A stretch of DNA of 64,000 nucleotides, from assembly GCF_047634455.1 (NCBI RefSeq), contig NZ_JBLIAI010000004.1, positions 1 through 64,000 of the forward strand, written 5' to 3'. Origin of the DNA: Maritalea sp047634455. GTDB lineage: Bacteria; Pseudomonadota; Alphaproteobacteria; Rhizobiales; Devosiaceae. Every line of letters starts with the position of its first letter. The stretch's first letter is position 1. Positions 16,666 through 25,199 of this stretch are shown here, in pieces. Both the position numbers and the translations under genes were made by a program. The notes beneath the pieces are model-generated. The model saw nothing but the letters and a program-made list of their open reading frames with translations. It was not told the DNA's origin and did not search any database.

Positions 16666-17058
16666 ATGCGCATTTTAGCAGGTGAATTCACAATCGCCAA
16701 ATGGGAAGAAGAGAGCTTCATGGAGGTAAATGCCCCCGCCAAGGCGCACACCGCAGACATCGTTTATGACGTCAGCGGCGATCTCAACGGCAAACTGTCA
16801 GGCAGATATGTGATGATTTACCAAAACGACGCCCAAGCACAATATTGCGGCGCGCTGCAATTCGTTGGCACCATCGGCGAACAACAGGGTTCGTTTTTTG
16901 TGCAAGAAACCGGCAACTTCAAGGACAGTGTCGCCAGCACAAACTGGACGATTATTGCTGGTTCCGGGCAAGAAGATTTCGCGACCATCAAAGGCACAGG
17001 GCATTATGCGGCCCGCGACAAAACGGTTGAGTTCAAATTGGAGGTTGAGGGCATTTAA
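16666..17058 (+). CDS. DUF3224-family protein
   Basis: A 130-residue single-domain beta-barrel-like protein beginning MRILAGEFTIAKWEEE and containing LNGKLSGRYVMIY and FKDSVASTNWTIIAGSG, the pattern of DUF3224. No enzymatic role is known for the family, which resembles small allene-oxide-cyclase or lipocalin-like barrels. The start ATG 16666 has a strong AAAAAGGAG site. A much longer open frame upstream (from 16201) is only the antisense of the AraC gene. The stop lies 4 bp before a repeat-element fragment. Divergence from the AraC gene suggests that regulator controls it. Confidence 0.82.
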   Translation: MRILAGEFTIAKWEEESFMEVNAPAKAHTADIVYDVSGDLNGKLSGRYVMIYQNDAQAQYCGALQFVGTIGEQQGSFFVQETGNFKDSVASTNWTIIAGSGQEDFATIKGTGHYAARDKTVEFKLEVEGI

Positions 17059-17062
17059 CGTC

Positions 17063-17131
17063 TAGGGTCTATATTCAATTGAGAAAAGGTCTGGATTGGA
17101 TGCAAAATAGTCTGATTTGAGGAGAGAAACG
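17063..17131 (+). mobile_element. Inverted-repeat element, copy B (single-end remnant)
   Basis: 69 bp that match the right end of copy A (complement of 13155-13223) at 62 of 69 positions, starting TAGGGTCT and ending GGAGAGAAACG. No second end follows, so it is a truncated or decayed copy. It begins 4 bp after the stop of the DUF3224 gene and ends 15 bp before the stop of the response regulator gene. Confidence 0.78.
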
Positions 17132-17146
17132 GCAAACAAAACACAT

Positions 17147-17680
17147 CTATTTTTCGGGTGTATTGCCAACATCGCGCGCCAGAACACTTGCTTTATTTTC
17201 AGCGCGACGTTCGTCCCCCTTCATGAACTCTTTGATTGATCTGCGGCGATCAGGACCAACATATCCAGATGGCACAGATATGCATTCTCGGGGAGAGTTA
17301 ATTGATTTTTCAATCCGCAAACGCACCGCTTTCTCTGCAACAGGTTTAACCAGCACGTCGTCAACTCCGGCCTTTATCGCCCGCATAATGGTTTTTGGCA
17401 TGCCATTATCTGCAATCAAAATAACAGGTACAAGCCGAGATATGATCGCGCTATCCATTCTCAACTTAGCGACAAATTCAAGGGGATTATACCCTGTCAG
17501 GCTGTCATCAATGACCACCACATCAACAGGTTTGGTTCTCAAAAACTTCATGGCATCATCGGGCTTGCCGAACAGGGCAACATTGGAAATATCCAACGCG
17601 CGCAATGCGCTACGAACGCAGTCAATAATCAGGCGCTGCTCGGCCACAATAACGATCTGTAGGTTAGAATAGTTAGGCAT
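17147..17680 (-). CDS. Orphan response regulator receiver protein
   Basis: A 177-residue protein with a CheY-like receiver domain at residues 8-125: phospho-acceptor Asp in VDVVVIDDSLTGYNP, the switch region LVPVILIADN, and the KPV lysine in VLVKPVAEKAV. The C-terminal 50 residues are polar with GYVGPDRRRS, a motif seen in alphaproteobacterial orphan receivers, and there is no DNA-binding domain. It may act through protein contacts, but the partner kinase is not nearby. ATG 17680 has GAGG 5-8 bases upstream; the frame to 17725 adds a hydrophobic leader without a ribosome site. Confidence 0.85.
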   Translation of the reverse strand: MPNYSNLQIVIVAEQRLIIDCVRSALRALDISNVALFGKPDDAMKFLRTKPVDVVVIDDSLTGYNPLEFVAKLRMDSAIISRLVPVILIADNGMPKTIMRAIKAGVDDVLVKPVAEKAVRLRIEKSINSPRECISVPSGYVGPDRRRSIKEFMKGDERRAENKASVLARDVGNTPEK

Positions 17681-17811
17681 ATATACCTCAAAATACAGGC
17701 CAATTGCCAATGACCATAAGGCCAAACGCTAAAAATATGGCAAAAGCCGTGCAATTTATTACCCGTAAACGATAAGTCTGAATTCATCGAACTGTGCTGA
17801 GCACCCTCAGA

Positions 17812-19620
17812 TCAAATGCTCTCGATCTCTTCTCTTAACATCTCGATTTCCAACCACTTCTCTTCTTTCGCATCCAATTTGGTCTGCGCTTTGGACAATT
17901 GATCACTAACGGCCTGAAATTTTTCAGGGTCTTGAGCATAAAGTTTGGGATCAGCCAACTGGCGCTGCAAAACCTTGATTTGCTCCCCGAGTTTCTCGAT
18001 TTCACCCGGCAAAGTTTCAAGTGCATGTTTGTGCTTGAAAGAGAGTTTTTTCGTTTGTGAACGACCACCAAAATTCTGCTTTAAAGACTTTGATTTGGCT
18101 GGTTTTACTGCCCGTTGAGGTTTAGTCACCCCGTACCCGCGCTGGCGCACCATATCAGAATATCCTCCAGGATATTCAGTCCAAACGCCGTCGCCATCGG
18201 CAATAATTGTGGAGGTCACCACCCGGTCCAAAAACTCACGATCGTGGCTGACCACGAGAACGGTGCCATCATATTCGGCAACCATTTCTTGCAGCAAATC
18301 AAGGGTTTCTAAATCCAGATCGTTGGTCGGTTCATCCAAAATCAGGAAGTTTGACGGCAACGACATCGCACGGGCAATCATCACCCGCGCACGTTCGCCG
18401 CCTGAAAGCTTACCCACACTCGTGTTTGCTTGCTCAGGCAAGAACAAAAAGTCTTTCATATAGCCGACAACATGGCGTGTCTGTCCATTGATGACAACAT
18501 TGTCGCCTCCCCCACCCGTCAACGCGTCCCTTAGCGTCATGGCGGGGTCAAGTTGTGTCCGCTTTTGATCAAGCGTCGCGACTTCCAGTTTTGTGCCAAG
18601 TTTGACCGCACCGCGATCAGGTGCGAGTTCGCCAATGATCATTTTGATCAGCGTGGTTTTGCCAGCACCATTGGGGCCAACGATACCAATACGGTCGCCG
18701 CGCAAGATGCGACCAGAGAATTCACTGACGATTAGATTATCACCAAAGGCTTTTGAGATTTGGTCAATATCCGCAACAATTGCCCCGGACTTTTGACCGT
18801 CCGAAACGCTGAGCTTTACACTGCCGGTTGGCCCACGATGATCGTCACGTTTTTGCCGCAAATCCGCCAGCTCTGACATTCTGCGCACATTGCGTTTGCG
18901 CCGCGCGGTTACCCCGTAGCGCACCCAATGTTCTTCGCGCACGATTTGCCGGTCAAGTTTGTGTTGCTCAAGTTCTTCAAGCGCCAAAATCTCGTCGCGC
19001 CATTCTTCAAAATGGGCAAACCCCTTATCTGTTTGCCGCGTCACGCCCCGATCAAGCCAAACGGTGGAGCGTGTTAAATCTGATAAGAACCGCCTATCGT
19101 GCGAAATGATCAGCATTGCCGATTTCATGGACGACAATTCGGCCTGCAACCATTCAATGGCTGGCAAATCCAAGTGGTTGGTTGGCTCGTCTAACAACAA
19201 AATATCAGGATTTGGGGCAAGTGCACGGGCCAGCGCCGCGCGGCGGGTTTCACCGCCGGACAAAGATTTCGGATTTGCATCTGGGGACAATCCCAATTGC
19301 GCCAATAAATACGGTGCTCGATATTCGTCGTCGCCGTCCGTTAGTCCAGCTTCCACATATTCAAGTACTGTGTTGAAAGCCGACAGATCAGGCTCTTGCT
19401 GCAAATAACGCACCGTAACACCCGGTTGCACAAACCGTTCAACTTTGTCAGCTTCCACATCGCCAGACGCAATTTTGAGCAATGTCGATTTGCCAGAGCC
19501 GTTGCGCCCGACCAATGCGATGCGCTCGCCGGGTGCCACATACAACTCAGCACCCTGCAAAAGCGGTGTGCCGCCAAAGGTCAGTTGAACATCTCTTAGG
19601 CTTAAAAGCGCTGCGGCCAT
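17812..19620 (-). CDS. uup: ABC-F ATPase, Uup-type
   Basis: A 602-residue duplicated ABC ATPase without membrane domains. The first cassette has GRNGSGKST near residue 38, LSGGETRRAALARAL and LLLDEPTNHLDLPAIEWL; the second has GPNGAGKTT near residue 325, LSGGERARVMIARAM and LILDEPTNDLDLETLDLL. A basic linker (ARRKRNVRRMSEL) separates them, and a C-terminal coiled coil from about residue 510 (LPGEIEKLGEQIKVLQRQL) is the Uup DNA/ribosome-binding tail. Uup proteins affect ribosome function and transposon excision. It stands alone, divergent from the sulfurtransferase. Confidence 0.92.
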   Translation of the reverse strand: MAAALLSLRDVQLTFGGTPLLQGAELYVAPGERIALVGRNGSGKSTLLKIASGDVEADKVERFVQPGVTVRYLQQEPDLSAFNTVLEYVEAGLTDGDDEYRAPYLLAQLGLSPDANPKSLSGGETRRAALARALAPNPDILLLDEPTNHLDLPAIEWLQAELSSMKSAMLIISHDRRFLSDLTRSTVWLDRGVTRQTDKGFAHFEEWRDEILALEELEQHKLDRQIVREEHWVRYGVTARRKRNVRRMSELADLRQKRDDHRGPTGSVKLSVSDGQKSGAIVADIDQISKAFGDNLIVSEFSGRILRGDRIGIVGPNGAGKTTLIKMIIGELAPDRGAVKLGTKLEVATLDQKRTQLDPAMTLRDALTGGGGDNVVINGQTRHVVGYMKDFLFLPEQANTSVGKLSGGERARVMIARAMSLPSNFLILDEPTNDLDLETLDLLQEMVAEYDGTVLVVSHDREFLDRVVTSTIIADGDGVWTEYPGGYSDMVRQRGYGVTKPQRAVKPAKSKSLKQNFGGRSQTKKLSFKHKHALETLPGEIEKLGEQIKVLQRQLADPKLYAQDPEKFQAVSDQLSKAQTKLDAKEEKWLEIEMLREEIESI

Positions 19621-19706
19621 CGGGTCTCATCTTTGAACTGGATTAGATATGCGCTTGGCTTTAGCATTGTCATGCAAAAGGTCAATCAATTAGATGGTGT
19701 AAGCAG

Positions 19707-20546
19707 ATGACAAATCGTTCAATTCTCATCAGCGCAAGCGATTTACACGCCAAACTTCAAGACAAGAACCTGATCGTCATTGATGGTTCCTGGCATCTAC
19801 CAAATGCCAACCGCGACGCCAAAGCCGAATATGTGAGCGGCCATATTGAAGGCGCACAATTTTTCGATATTGACGCCATTTCGGATCAAAGCTCGGGGCT
19901 ACCGCATACCATCCCCACACCAGATCAATTTGCATCCGCAGTGGGTGAGATGGGCATTTCGATCAATAGCCAAATTGTTGTCTATGATACCGCAGGCATG
20001 TTTTCCGCTGCTCGAGTATGGTGGATGTTCAAAATATTTGGTGCAAAGAATGTGCGCGTGTTGGACGGTGGAATGCCCGCATGGAAAAGCGCGGGCTTTG
20101 AGGTAACAGACAAAAAGCCAAGCCCAAATGTTGCGCAATTCAAAACGTCGCTAGACGCTACCCGCATCGTTTCGCTGGCCGAAATGCGGCAGCGCGTAAA
20201 GAACAATGATGCTCAAATCTTAGACGCACGCGGCGCGGCGCGGTTCTTGGGACAAGCGGCAGAACCGCGCGCCGGCATGCGAGCCGGCCATATGCCCGGC
20301 GCGACAAATATACCCTATTCCACCCTATTGAACGCAAACGGAACCTTTAAATCTAAGGCTGAACTGCGCGCATTGTTTGCGGCACAGGACATCAATTTGG
20401 AAGGGTCCACCATCACAACCTGTGGGTCTGGCGTCACCGCCGCCATTATTTTGCTCGCGCTTGAACTTATCGGCAAGACCGACACACGCCTATATGATGG
20501 ATCATGGGCAGAGTGGGGCAGTTTAGCTGACACACCAATTGAATAG
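19707..20546 (+). CDS. sseA: 3-mercaptopyruvate sulfurtransferase
   Basis: A 279-residue tandem rhodanese protein. The inactive first domain (about residues 8-135, DGSWHLPN and VYDTAGMFSAARVWWMF) is followed by a catalytic domain whose active-site loop is CGSGVTA near residue 233, the form found in mercaptopyruvate sulfurtransferases rather than thiosulfate ones. The substrate-binding RAG segment (EPRAGMRAGHMPGA) is present. It transfers sulfur from 3-mercaptopyruvate to a thiol acceptor or cyanide in the cytoplasm. It is divergent from uup across an 86-bp gap. Confidence 0.93.
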   Translation: MTNRSILISASDLHAKLQDKNLIVIDGSWHLPNANRDAKAEYVSGHIEGAQFFDIDAISDQSSGLPHTIPTPDQFASAVGEMGISINSQIVVYDTAGMFSAARVWWMFKIFGAKNVRVLDGGMPAWKSAGFEVTDKKPSPNVAQFKTSLDATRIVSLAEMRQRVKNNDAQILDARGAARFLGQAAEPRAGMRAGHMPGATNIPYSTLLNANGTFKSKAELRALFAAQDINLEGSTITTCGSGVTAAIILLALELIGKTDTRLYDGSWAEWGSLADTPIE

Positions 20547-20607
20547 AGTTGACCAGTCGATAAAATGAATATATTGCAATTGTTCAGCCAATCAACATGT
20601 GCAACAT

Positions 20608-21705
20608 ATGACCCTTACCAATCTTGAAGCACGCCTTCTTGCCCAAATAAAGTCCCAACCATTTGCAACCCAAAAAGAGCTGGGTAACGCCGTTGGCATA
20701 TCGCGCGCAAGCGTTGCAAACTATGTGGAGCGCCTACAATCCAAAGGACTGATCTTGGGTCGTGCCTACGTCTTTGCAGAGACGCCAGCTGTCACCTGCA
20801 TTGGCGGTGCCGTGCTTGATCGAATTTTGCGGTTGCAAGCTGCAGGCATTCCGCAAACATCGCAACCTGGCACAAGCAGCGAAACACGCGGCGGCGTCGC
20901 CAGAAACGTTGCAGAAAACCTCGCGCAGCTGGGTGAAAACGTAAAATTGATTTCAGTTGTTGGCAATGATGAAGCTGGGCGCTCCATAATTGATGCCACA
21001 GCCGCAATTGGGGTTGATACAGCGCTTGTCGAGCGCAAAAATGGCGGCGCAACTGGCACCTATACGGCAATTATGCAACCAACTGGCGAGCTCTATCTGG
21101 GTGTTGCTGAGATGGACATAATCGACCACTTGAATGCCGAGGTCATCGACCGCGATTGGCAACATATCGTCTCTTCACGGCTGGTCTTCGCTGACACGAA
21201 TTGCTCTGCGAGCTTACTATCTGTTCTAATTAAACGATGTCTAAACAATAACCTACCGCTAGCAATTGATGCCGTATCAATTCCAAAATTCAAACGACTG
21301 CCAAACAATCTCAAAGGAATTGAATATTTATTCTGCAACATCGATGAAGCGCAGTCCGTGCACGGCGAATTGCCGCCACCAACATTGGCGAAGCAACTCC
21401 ATTTGCGGGGTGCAAAAAACGTTGTGATCACCAATGGCGCAGGCCCGGTCACCTGTCTTTCTGCCGAAGGGATTACGTTGGTTGAAACGCCCAAAACCGA
21501 TATTGTTGACGTATCTGGTGCCGGTGATGCGTTTATTGCCGGGTTCCTCCACGCTATTTTGGAAGAGAAAACACCAATTGAAGCCACCCAAGCGGGCATT
21601 GTTGCCGCCGGATTGACCGTGCAAAGCGAGTTGCGCAACAGCCCTGACCTTACCGCACAAATTGTTGCCCAAAGGGCGCCAACGATTAATATTCAAAGGA
21701 CTTAG
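20608..21705 (+). CDS. psuK: Pseudouridine kinase with N-terminal winged-helix domain
   Basis: A PfkB-family kinase of about 365 aa, assigned to pseudouridine because psuG follows directly. Residues 1-55 form a winged helix-turn-helix (ATQKELGNAVGISRASVANYVERLQSKGLI). The kinase domain starts at CIGGAVLDRIL; the catalytic signature DVSGAGDAFIAGFLHA is near residue 305 and a GGVARNVAEN substrate-binding block is near residue 95. Some YeiI/YeiC-like kinases carry the same HTH fusion, so the protein may also bind DNA. The start is ambiguous: ATG 20608 is used here and GTG 20599 is possible; neither has a good ribosome site. Confidence 0.87.
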   Translation: MTLTNLEARLLAQIKSQPFATQKELGNAVGISRASVANYVERLQSKGLILGRAYVFAETPAVTCIGGAVLDRILRLQAAGIPQTSQPGTSSETRGGVARNVAENLAQLGENVKLISVVGNDEAGRSIIDATAAIGVDTALVERKNGGATGTYTAIMQPTGELYLGVAEMDIIDHLNAEVIDRDWQHIVSSRLVFADTNCSASLLSVLIKRCLNNNLPLAIDAVSIPKFKRLPNNLKGIEYLFCNIDEAQSVHGELPPPTLAKQLHLRGAKNVVITNGAGPVTCLSAEGITLVETPKTDIVDVSGAGDAFIAGFLHAILEEKTPIEATQAGIVAAGLTVQSELRNSPDLTAQIVAQRAPTINIQRT

Positions 21706-21706
21706 A

Positions 21707-22615
21707 ATGAAATTCGACTTGCAATTTGGCGAACATGTACTCAACGCCAAAATGTCTGGCCAACCGATTGTGGCGTTGGAAACAACAGTTGTCACACATG
21801 GCATGGACTATCCTCACAATATCGACACCGCTCTGGCAATGGAGCAGGCTGTGCGGGACGCAGGGGCATGTCCTGCAAGCTTGGGCATAGTTGATGGACA
21901 ACCCATCATCGGCATGAGCGAAGAACAGCTGCGCGACTTTGCCAAATCACCACGCGGATCAATTGCAAAATGCTCTCGACGCGATTTCCCAGCGCTTATT
22001 GGCTTAGGCAAATCCGGGTCTTTGACCGTTGCCGGCACAATGATTTTAGCAGCCGCGGCGTCCATTGACGTGTTTGCAACAGGCGGCATCGGGGGCGTGC
22101 ATCGCGGTCATCCATTTGATGTTTCTGCAGATCTGTTGGAGTTGGGCAAAACACCAGTGACGGTTGTTTGTGCTGGCGCCAAATCCATTTTGGACCTGCC
22201 CCTGACAATGGAGGTTTTAGAAACCCAAGGCGTTCCCGTAATCGGGTTCGGCTGCAAAAACCTGCCCGCCTTTTATACCCGCGATAGTGGCATTGGTGTG
22301 CCTCACACTGCAGCCAACACAGAAGAGGCAGCGCAAATCCTGACCGCTTGGCGCAAACTCTTGGGCGACAATGGTATGTTGTTTACAGTACCCGTCCCTC
22401 AAGAGGCCGCGCTATCAAATGCCGAAATGGAAACAGTCATCAACAGCGCCATTGCAGCGGCCGACGCTGACAACATTCATGGCGCAGCGGTAACGCCTTA
22501 TGTTTTGGGAAAAGTGGTTGAACTGACGAACGGGCGTTCACTTCACACAAACATTGCGCTATTGATCAACAACGCTAAAATCGCAGGCGAAATCGCGGTG
22601 CGCGCCACCCAATAA
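21707..22615 (+). CDS. psuG: Pseudouridine-5'-phosphate glycosidase
   Basis: A 302-residue enzyme that splits the C-C glycosidic bond of pseudouridine 5'-phosphate to uracil and ribose 5-phosphate. The family blocks IVALETTVVTHGMDYPHN near residue 20 (catalytic Glu), ATGGIGGVHRG near residue 128 (metal and phosphate site) and VVCAGAKSILDL are all seen. The start ATG 21707 lies 1 bp after the psuK stop, with AAAGGA upstream; the frame from 21662 is not used. With psuK it completes the two-step pseudouridine salvage pathway. Confidence 0.95.
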   Translation: MKFDLQFGEHVLNAKMSGQPIVALETTVVTHGMDYPHNIDTALAMEQAVRDAGACPASLGIVDGQPIIGMSEEQLRDFAKSPRGSIAKCSRRDFPALIGLGKSGSLTVAGTMILAAAASIDVFATGGIGGVHRGHPFDVSADLLELGKTPVTVVCAGAKSILDLPLTMEVLETQGVPVIGFGCKNLPAFYTRDSGIGVPHTAANTEEAAQILTAWRKLLGDNGMLFTVPVPQEAALSNAEMETVINSAIAAADADNIHGAAVTPYVLGKVVELTNGRSLHTNIALLINNAKIAGEIAVRATQ

Positions 22616-22627
22616 AAAGGCAATGAA

Positions 22628-24121
22628 ATGACGGCAGTGCGACATGTGAAAAACCATTCAGATGTCGCATTTGCAAAAAAGCCGATTGTCAAAGTTCTTT
22701 GGATGGGCGCGGCGCTGCTGATTGCGCTGCGCTTATTTTTTTGGCTCAGTGGCACCAGCCTTCCCGATGAAGCTTATTATTGGATGTGGTCGCAACATCC
22801 CGCCATTTCTTATTACGACCATCCCCCGCTGAATGCATGGGCAATGTGGGTATCCTCAAAACTATTTGGCTGGAACATTTTCGCGCTGCGCATTGTTCCA
22901 ATTCTCACATTTATCGCCGACATTTGGCTGTTATGGTCCATATCAAACCTGTTGAGTGAAAAACCAAAACAGCACTTTTTTGTCACGTTGATTTTGTTCC
23001 TGAGCACCCCGATATTCCTCACCATGAGCATGTTGGCACTGCCAGATCACTTGTTGATCCTATTCCTGTTGCTCAGTTTGTTTTTCTTTTTGAAATTCTT
23101 CAGCCCCAAAAAAACAACCACTGCGTGGCAATGGTCTTCCCTGTATCTTGCTTGTGTGTTCTTAGGTTTTGCAACACTTGCAAAATATAATGCGGTGCTG
23201 TTTGGGGCTGGCATATTCATATTCGCCATCACCAATGCGCGAGCCCGCACCATTTTTTCCCACTGGCAAAGCTATTTTGCATTTACCTTGTTTTTGGCGG
23301 TCGTATCGCCTGAAATTTATTGGAACATCGCCACCAAAGCGTCCTCTGTCACATTCGTCTTGCAGGACCGACATGCAGGCTTACCAACAGACAACAATTT
23401 TGACGGCGTGAAGGGTTATGTTGGCGGGATGGTCGCCTTTCTTTCGCCGTTCCTAATTTGGCCACTGCTCCAAACGCTGTTTGGCAGACGCACGACCCTG
23501 CACGGCGACGGAATCAAGTTGGCGCGCGCGATATTCTGGGCGTCCAGCTTGCTATTTCTGACCCTCTCCTTGACGACAGAAATCATGTTCCACTGGAACC
23601 TTGTGGCCTATGTGGCAATTTTGCCTTTCATCGCACTTTATATGCGCGCAGGCTGGACGCTGATCGCCCATAGCCTATTCGGTATTTTGGTCGCGGGGCT
23701 GATTGCGTTCAATTTCTCTGTGCTCCCGTTGCGAACCTATTTCAGTTCTGCGGACTATTTCTCTGCCCGCGCCTATGGTTGGCAACAAACCGCACAGAAG
23801 GCGCAAGTTTTTTTGGCGAAGAATGATATCGGTTTTATCGCGGGCACCCACTACACGATTTCTGCGCCACTTGGCTTTGCGCTGAAAAACCCAGACGTCA
23901 CTGATCTTGGCCCACTGCGCTCACAATATCGCTATTGGTTTGAGCCAACCAAATATCTTGGACAAAACGCCCTAATTGTCACGGAAACGGCAAACGGCCT
24001 ATCCTCGTCTTTGGCCAACCGTTTTGAAACTGTCGAGCATCTCGACAGTTTGCGAATTGAGCAAAATGGCTATTTGGTCGAAGAACGCCATTTTTATCTG
24101 GCGTCGGGTTTCAAAGGCTAA
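22628..24121 (+). CDS. GT39/ArnT-like integral membrane glycosyltransferase
   Basis: A 497-residue polytopic protein with about 11 hydrophobic segments and a first periplasmic loop with DEAYYWMWSQHPAISYYDHPP, the PMT_2 acidic pair expected of lipid-phosphate-sugar glycosyltransferases. It would move a sugar from a polyprenyl-phosphate donor onto an envelope acceptor such as lipid A or a glycan. A signature YNAVLFGAG segment lies in the middle. The acceptor is unknown. It starts 12 bp after psuG with an AAAGG site, so it may be cotranscribed with the pseudouridine genes although no functional link is obvious. Confidence 0.85.
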   Translation: MTAVRHVKNHSDVAFAKKPIVKVLWMGAALLIALRLFFWLSGTSLPDEAYYWMWSQHPAISYYDHPPLNAWAMWVSSKLFGWNIFALRIVPILTFIADIWLLWSISNLLSEKPKQHFFVTLILFLSTPIFLTMSMLALPDHLLILFLLLSLFFFLKFFSPKKTTTAWQWSSLYLACVFLGFATLAKYNAVLFGAGIFIFAITNARARTIFSHWQSYFAFTLFLAVVSPEIYWNIATKASSVTFVLQDRHAGLPTDNNFDGVKGYVGGMVAFLSPFLIWPLLQTLFGRRTTLHGDGIKLARAIFWASSLLFLTLSLTTEIMFHWNLVAYVAILPFIALYMRAGWTLIAHSLFGILVAGLIAFNFSVLPLRTYFSSADYFSARAYGWQQTAQKAQVFLAKNDIGFIAGTHYTISAPLGFALKNPDVTDLGPLRSQYRYWFEPTKYLGQNALIVTETANGLSSSLANRFETVEHLDSLRIEQNGYLVEERHFYLASGFKG

Positions 24122-24158
24122 AGCTCAAACCTGCATGTTTTGTCGACAGAATAAGTGT

Positions 24159-25088
24159 TTAGAGTTCTTCAGCCCATGGCGGATTTGCACCAGCGCGCGA
24201 TACGGTTATGGCAGCAACGTCTGCTGCCAGACGCAAAGCCGTTTGCAGGGCGGTACTCTCAATATTTGCAAGCGCTGTTTTGCTCAATAATCCTTGTTGG
24301 CTAAGCCCGGTCAATAAACCACCATTAAAACTATCGCCAGCCCCAACAGTGTCGACAACAGTTGCTGTTGCCGCCGGTACAGTCAATTCACCAGCTCGGG
24401 TCACCGCGTCAACGCCCGCAGACCCTTTCGTCATCAACACAATCGACGCGCCATCACCAATAAACTGCGCCGCAGCTTCTTCAAACGCCACACCCGGCAT
24501 CAACCATGCCAAATCTTCGTCCGAGACTTTGATGATATCGGCAAGCTTGAGCATCCGCTGCATCCGCGCCCGATAGGTCGCCTCTTCCTTGATGAAGGTT
24601 GGGCGAATGTTCGGGTCAAACGAGATCACCCGTTTTTTGGCTTCCCGCACCATCAAAGCTTCATAAGTTGATCCACAAGGGTCCGGGATGAGACTGATCG
24701 CCCCAAAGTGCAAAGCTGAAACATCATCCCCCAATGTCTGCAAATCCGCTTCTGTGATCATGCGCCCGGCGCTATTCTCATCATAAAATGCATATTCCGC
24801 GTGACCATTGTCAAGCTTCACAAAAGCCAAAGTCGTCGGCAAATCGAGCCGTTTGCAAAAGGATGCATCAACATTAGATTGTGCCAGGCTCTGATCAATT
24901 TGTTGCCCGAACAGATCAGTCGAAAGCCCCGTGAAAAAGCCAACCTTTTCGCCCAAACGTCCCAGCGTGATCGCTGTGTTAAAAACCGCACCGCCAGAGA
25001 CCGGAAGATAACCAGCGCCCTCACCCGCAATCTCGCGCGGCAACATATCAATCAGCGCTTCACCACAACAAACGATCATCTTGCCCAC
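24159..25088 (-). CDS. PfkB-family carbohydrate kinase (fructokinase-like)
   Basis: A 309-residue ribokinase-fold kinase. The N-terminal MIVCCGEALIDMLP and GGAVFNTAITLGRLGEKVGFF match fructokinase, and the C-terminal VDTVGAGDSFNGGLLTGL holds the catalytic Asp. The sugar specificity (fructose is most likely) is inferred from the overall pattern only. No ScrY-type transporter or invertase is adjacent. The gene is convergent with the GT39 gene and divergent from the DUF2332 gene. A short dyad at 25120 lies in its promoter region. Confidence 0.85.
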   Translation of the reverse strand: MGKMIVCCGEALIDMLPREIAGEGAGYLPVSGGAVFNTAITLGRLGEKVGFFTGLSTDLFGQQIDQSLAQSNVDASFCKRLDLPTTLAFVKLDNGHAEYAFYDENSAGRMITEADLQTLGDDVSALHFGAISLIPDPCGSTYEALMVREAKKRVISFDPNIRPTFIKEEATYRARMQRMLKLADIIKVSDEDLAWLMPGVAFEEAAAQFIGDGASIVLMTKGSAGVDAVTRAGELTVPAATATVVDTVGAGDSFNGGLLTGLSQQGLLSKTALANIESTALQTALRLAADVAAITVSRAGANPPWAEEL

Positions 25089-25119
25089 TCCCGCGCATCA
25101 CAAATTTATTTTCGCCATC

Positions 25120-25136
25120 TAGTCTGTGTTAGACTA
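25120..25136. promoter_or_regulatory. Dyad in the fructokinase / DUF2332 divergent promoter region
   Basis: TAGTCTGTGTTAGACTA is a 6-bp inverted repeat with a 5-base spacer, 32 bp upstream of the kinase start and 64 bp upstream of the DUF2332 start. It has the size of an operator, but the regulator is unknown. Confidence 0.35.
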
Positions 25137-25199
25137 AAGTCGCAAGTACTAATCTGCCAATTTGGCCCCATTGACGACCCAGATTAATTTGGAATTTTT

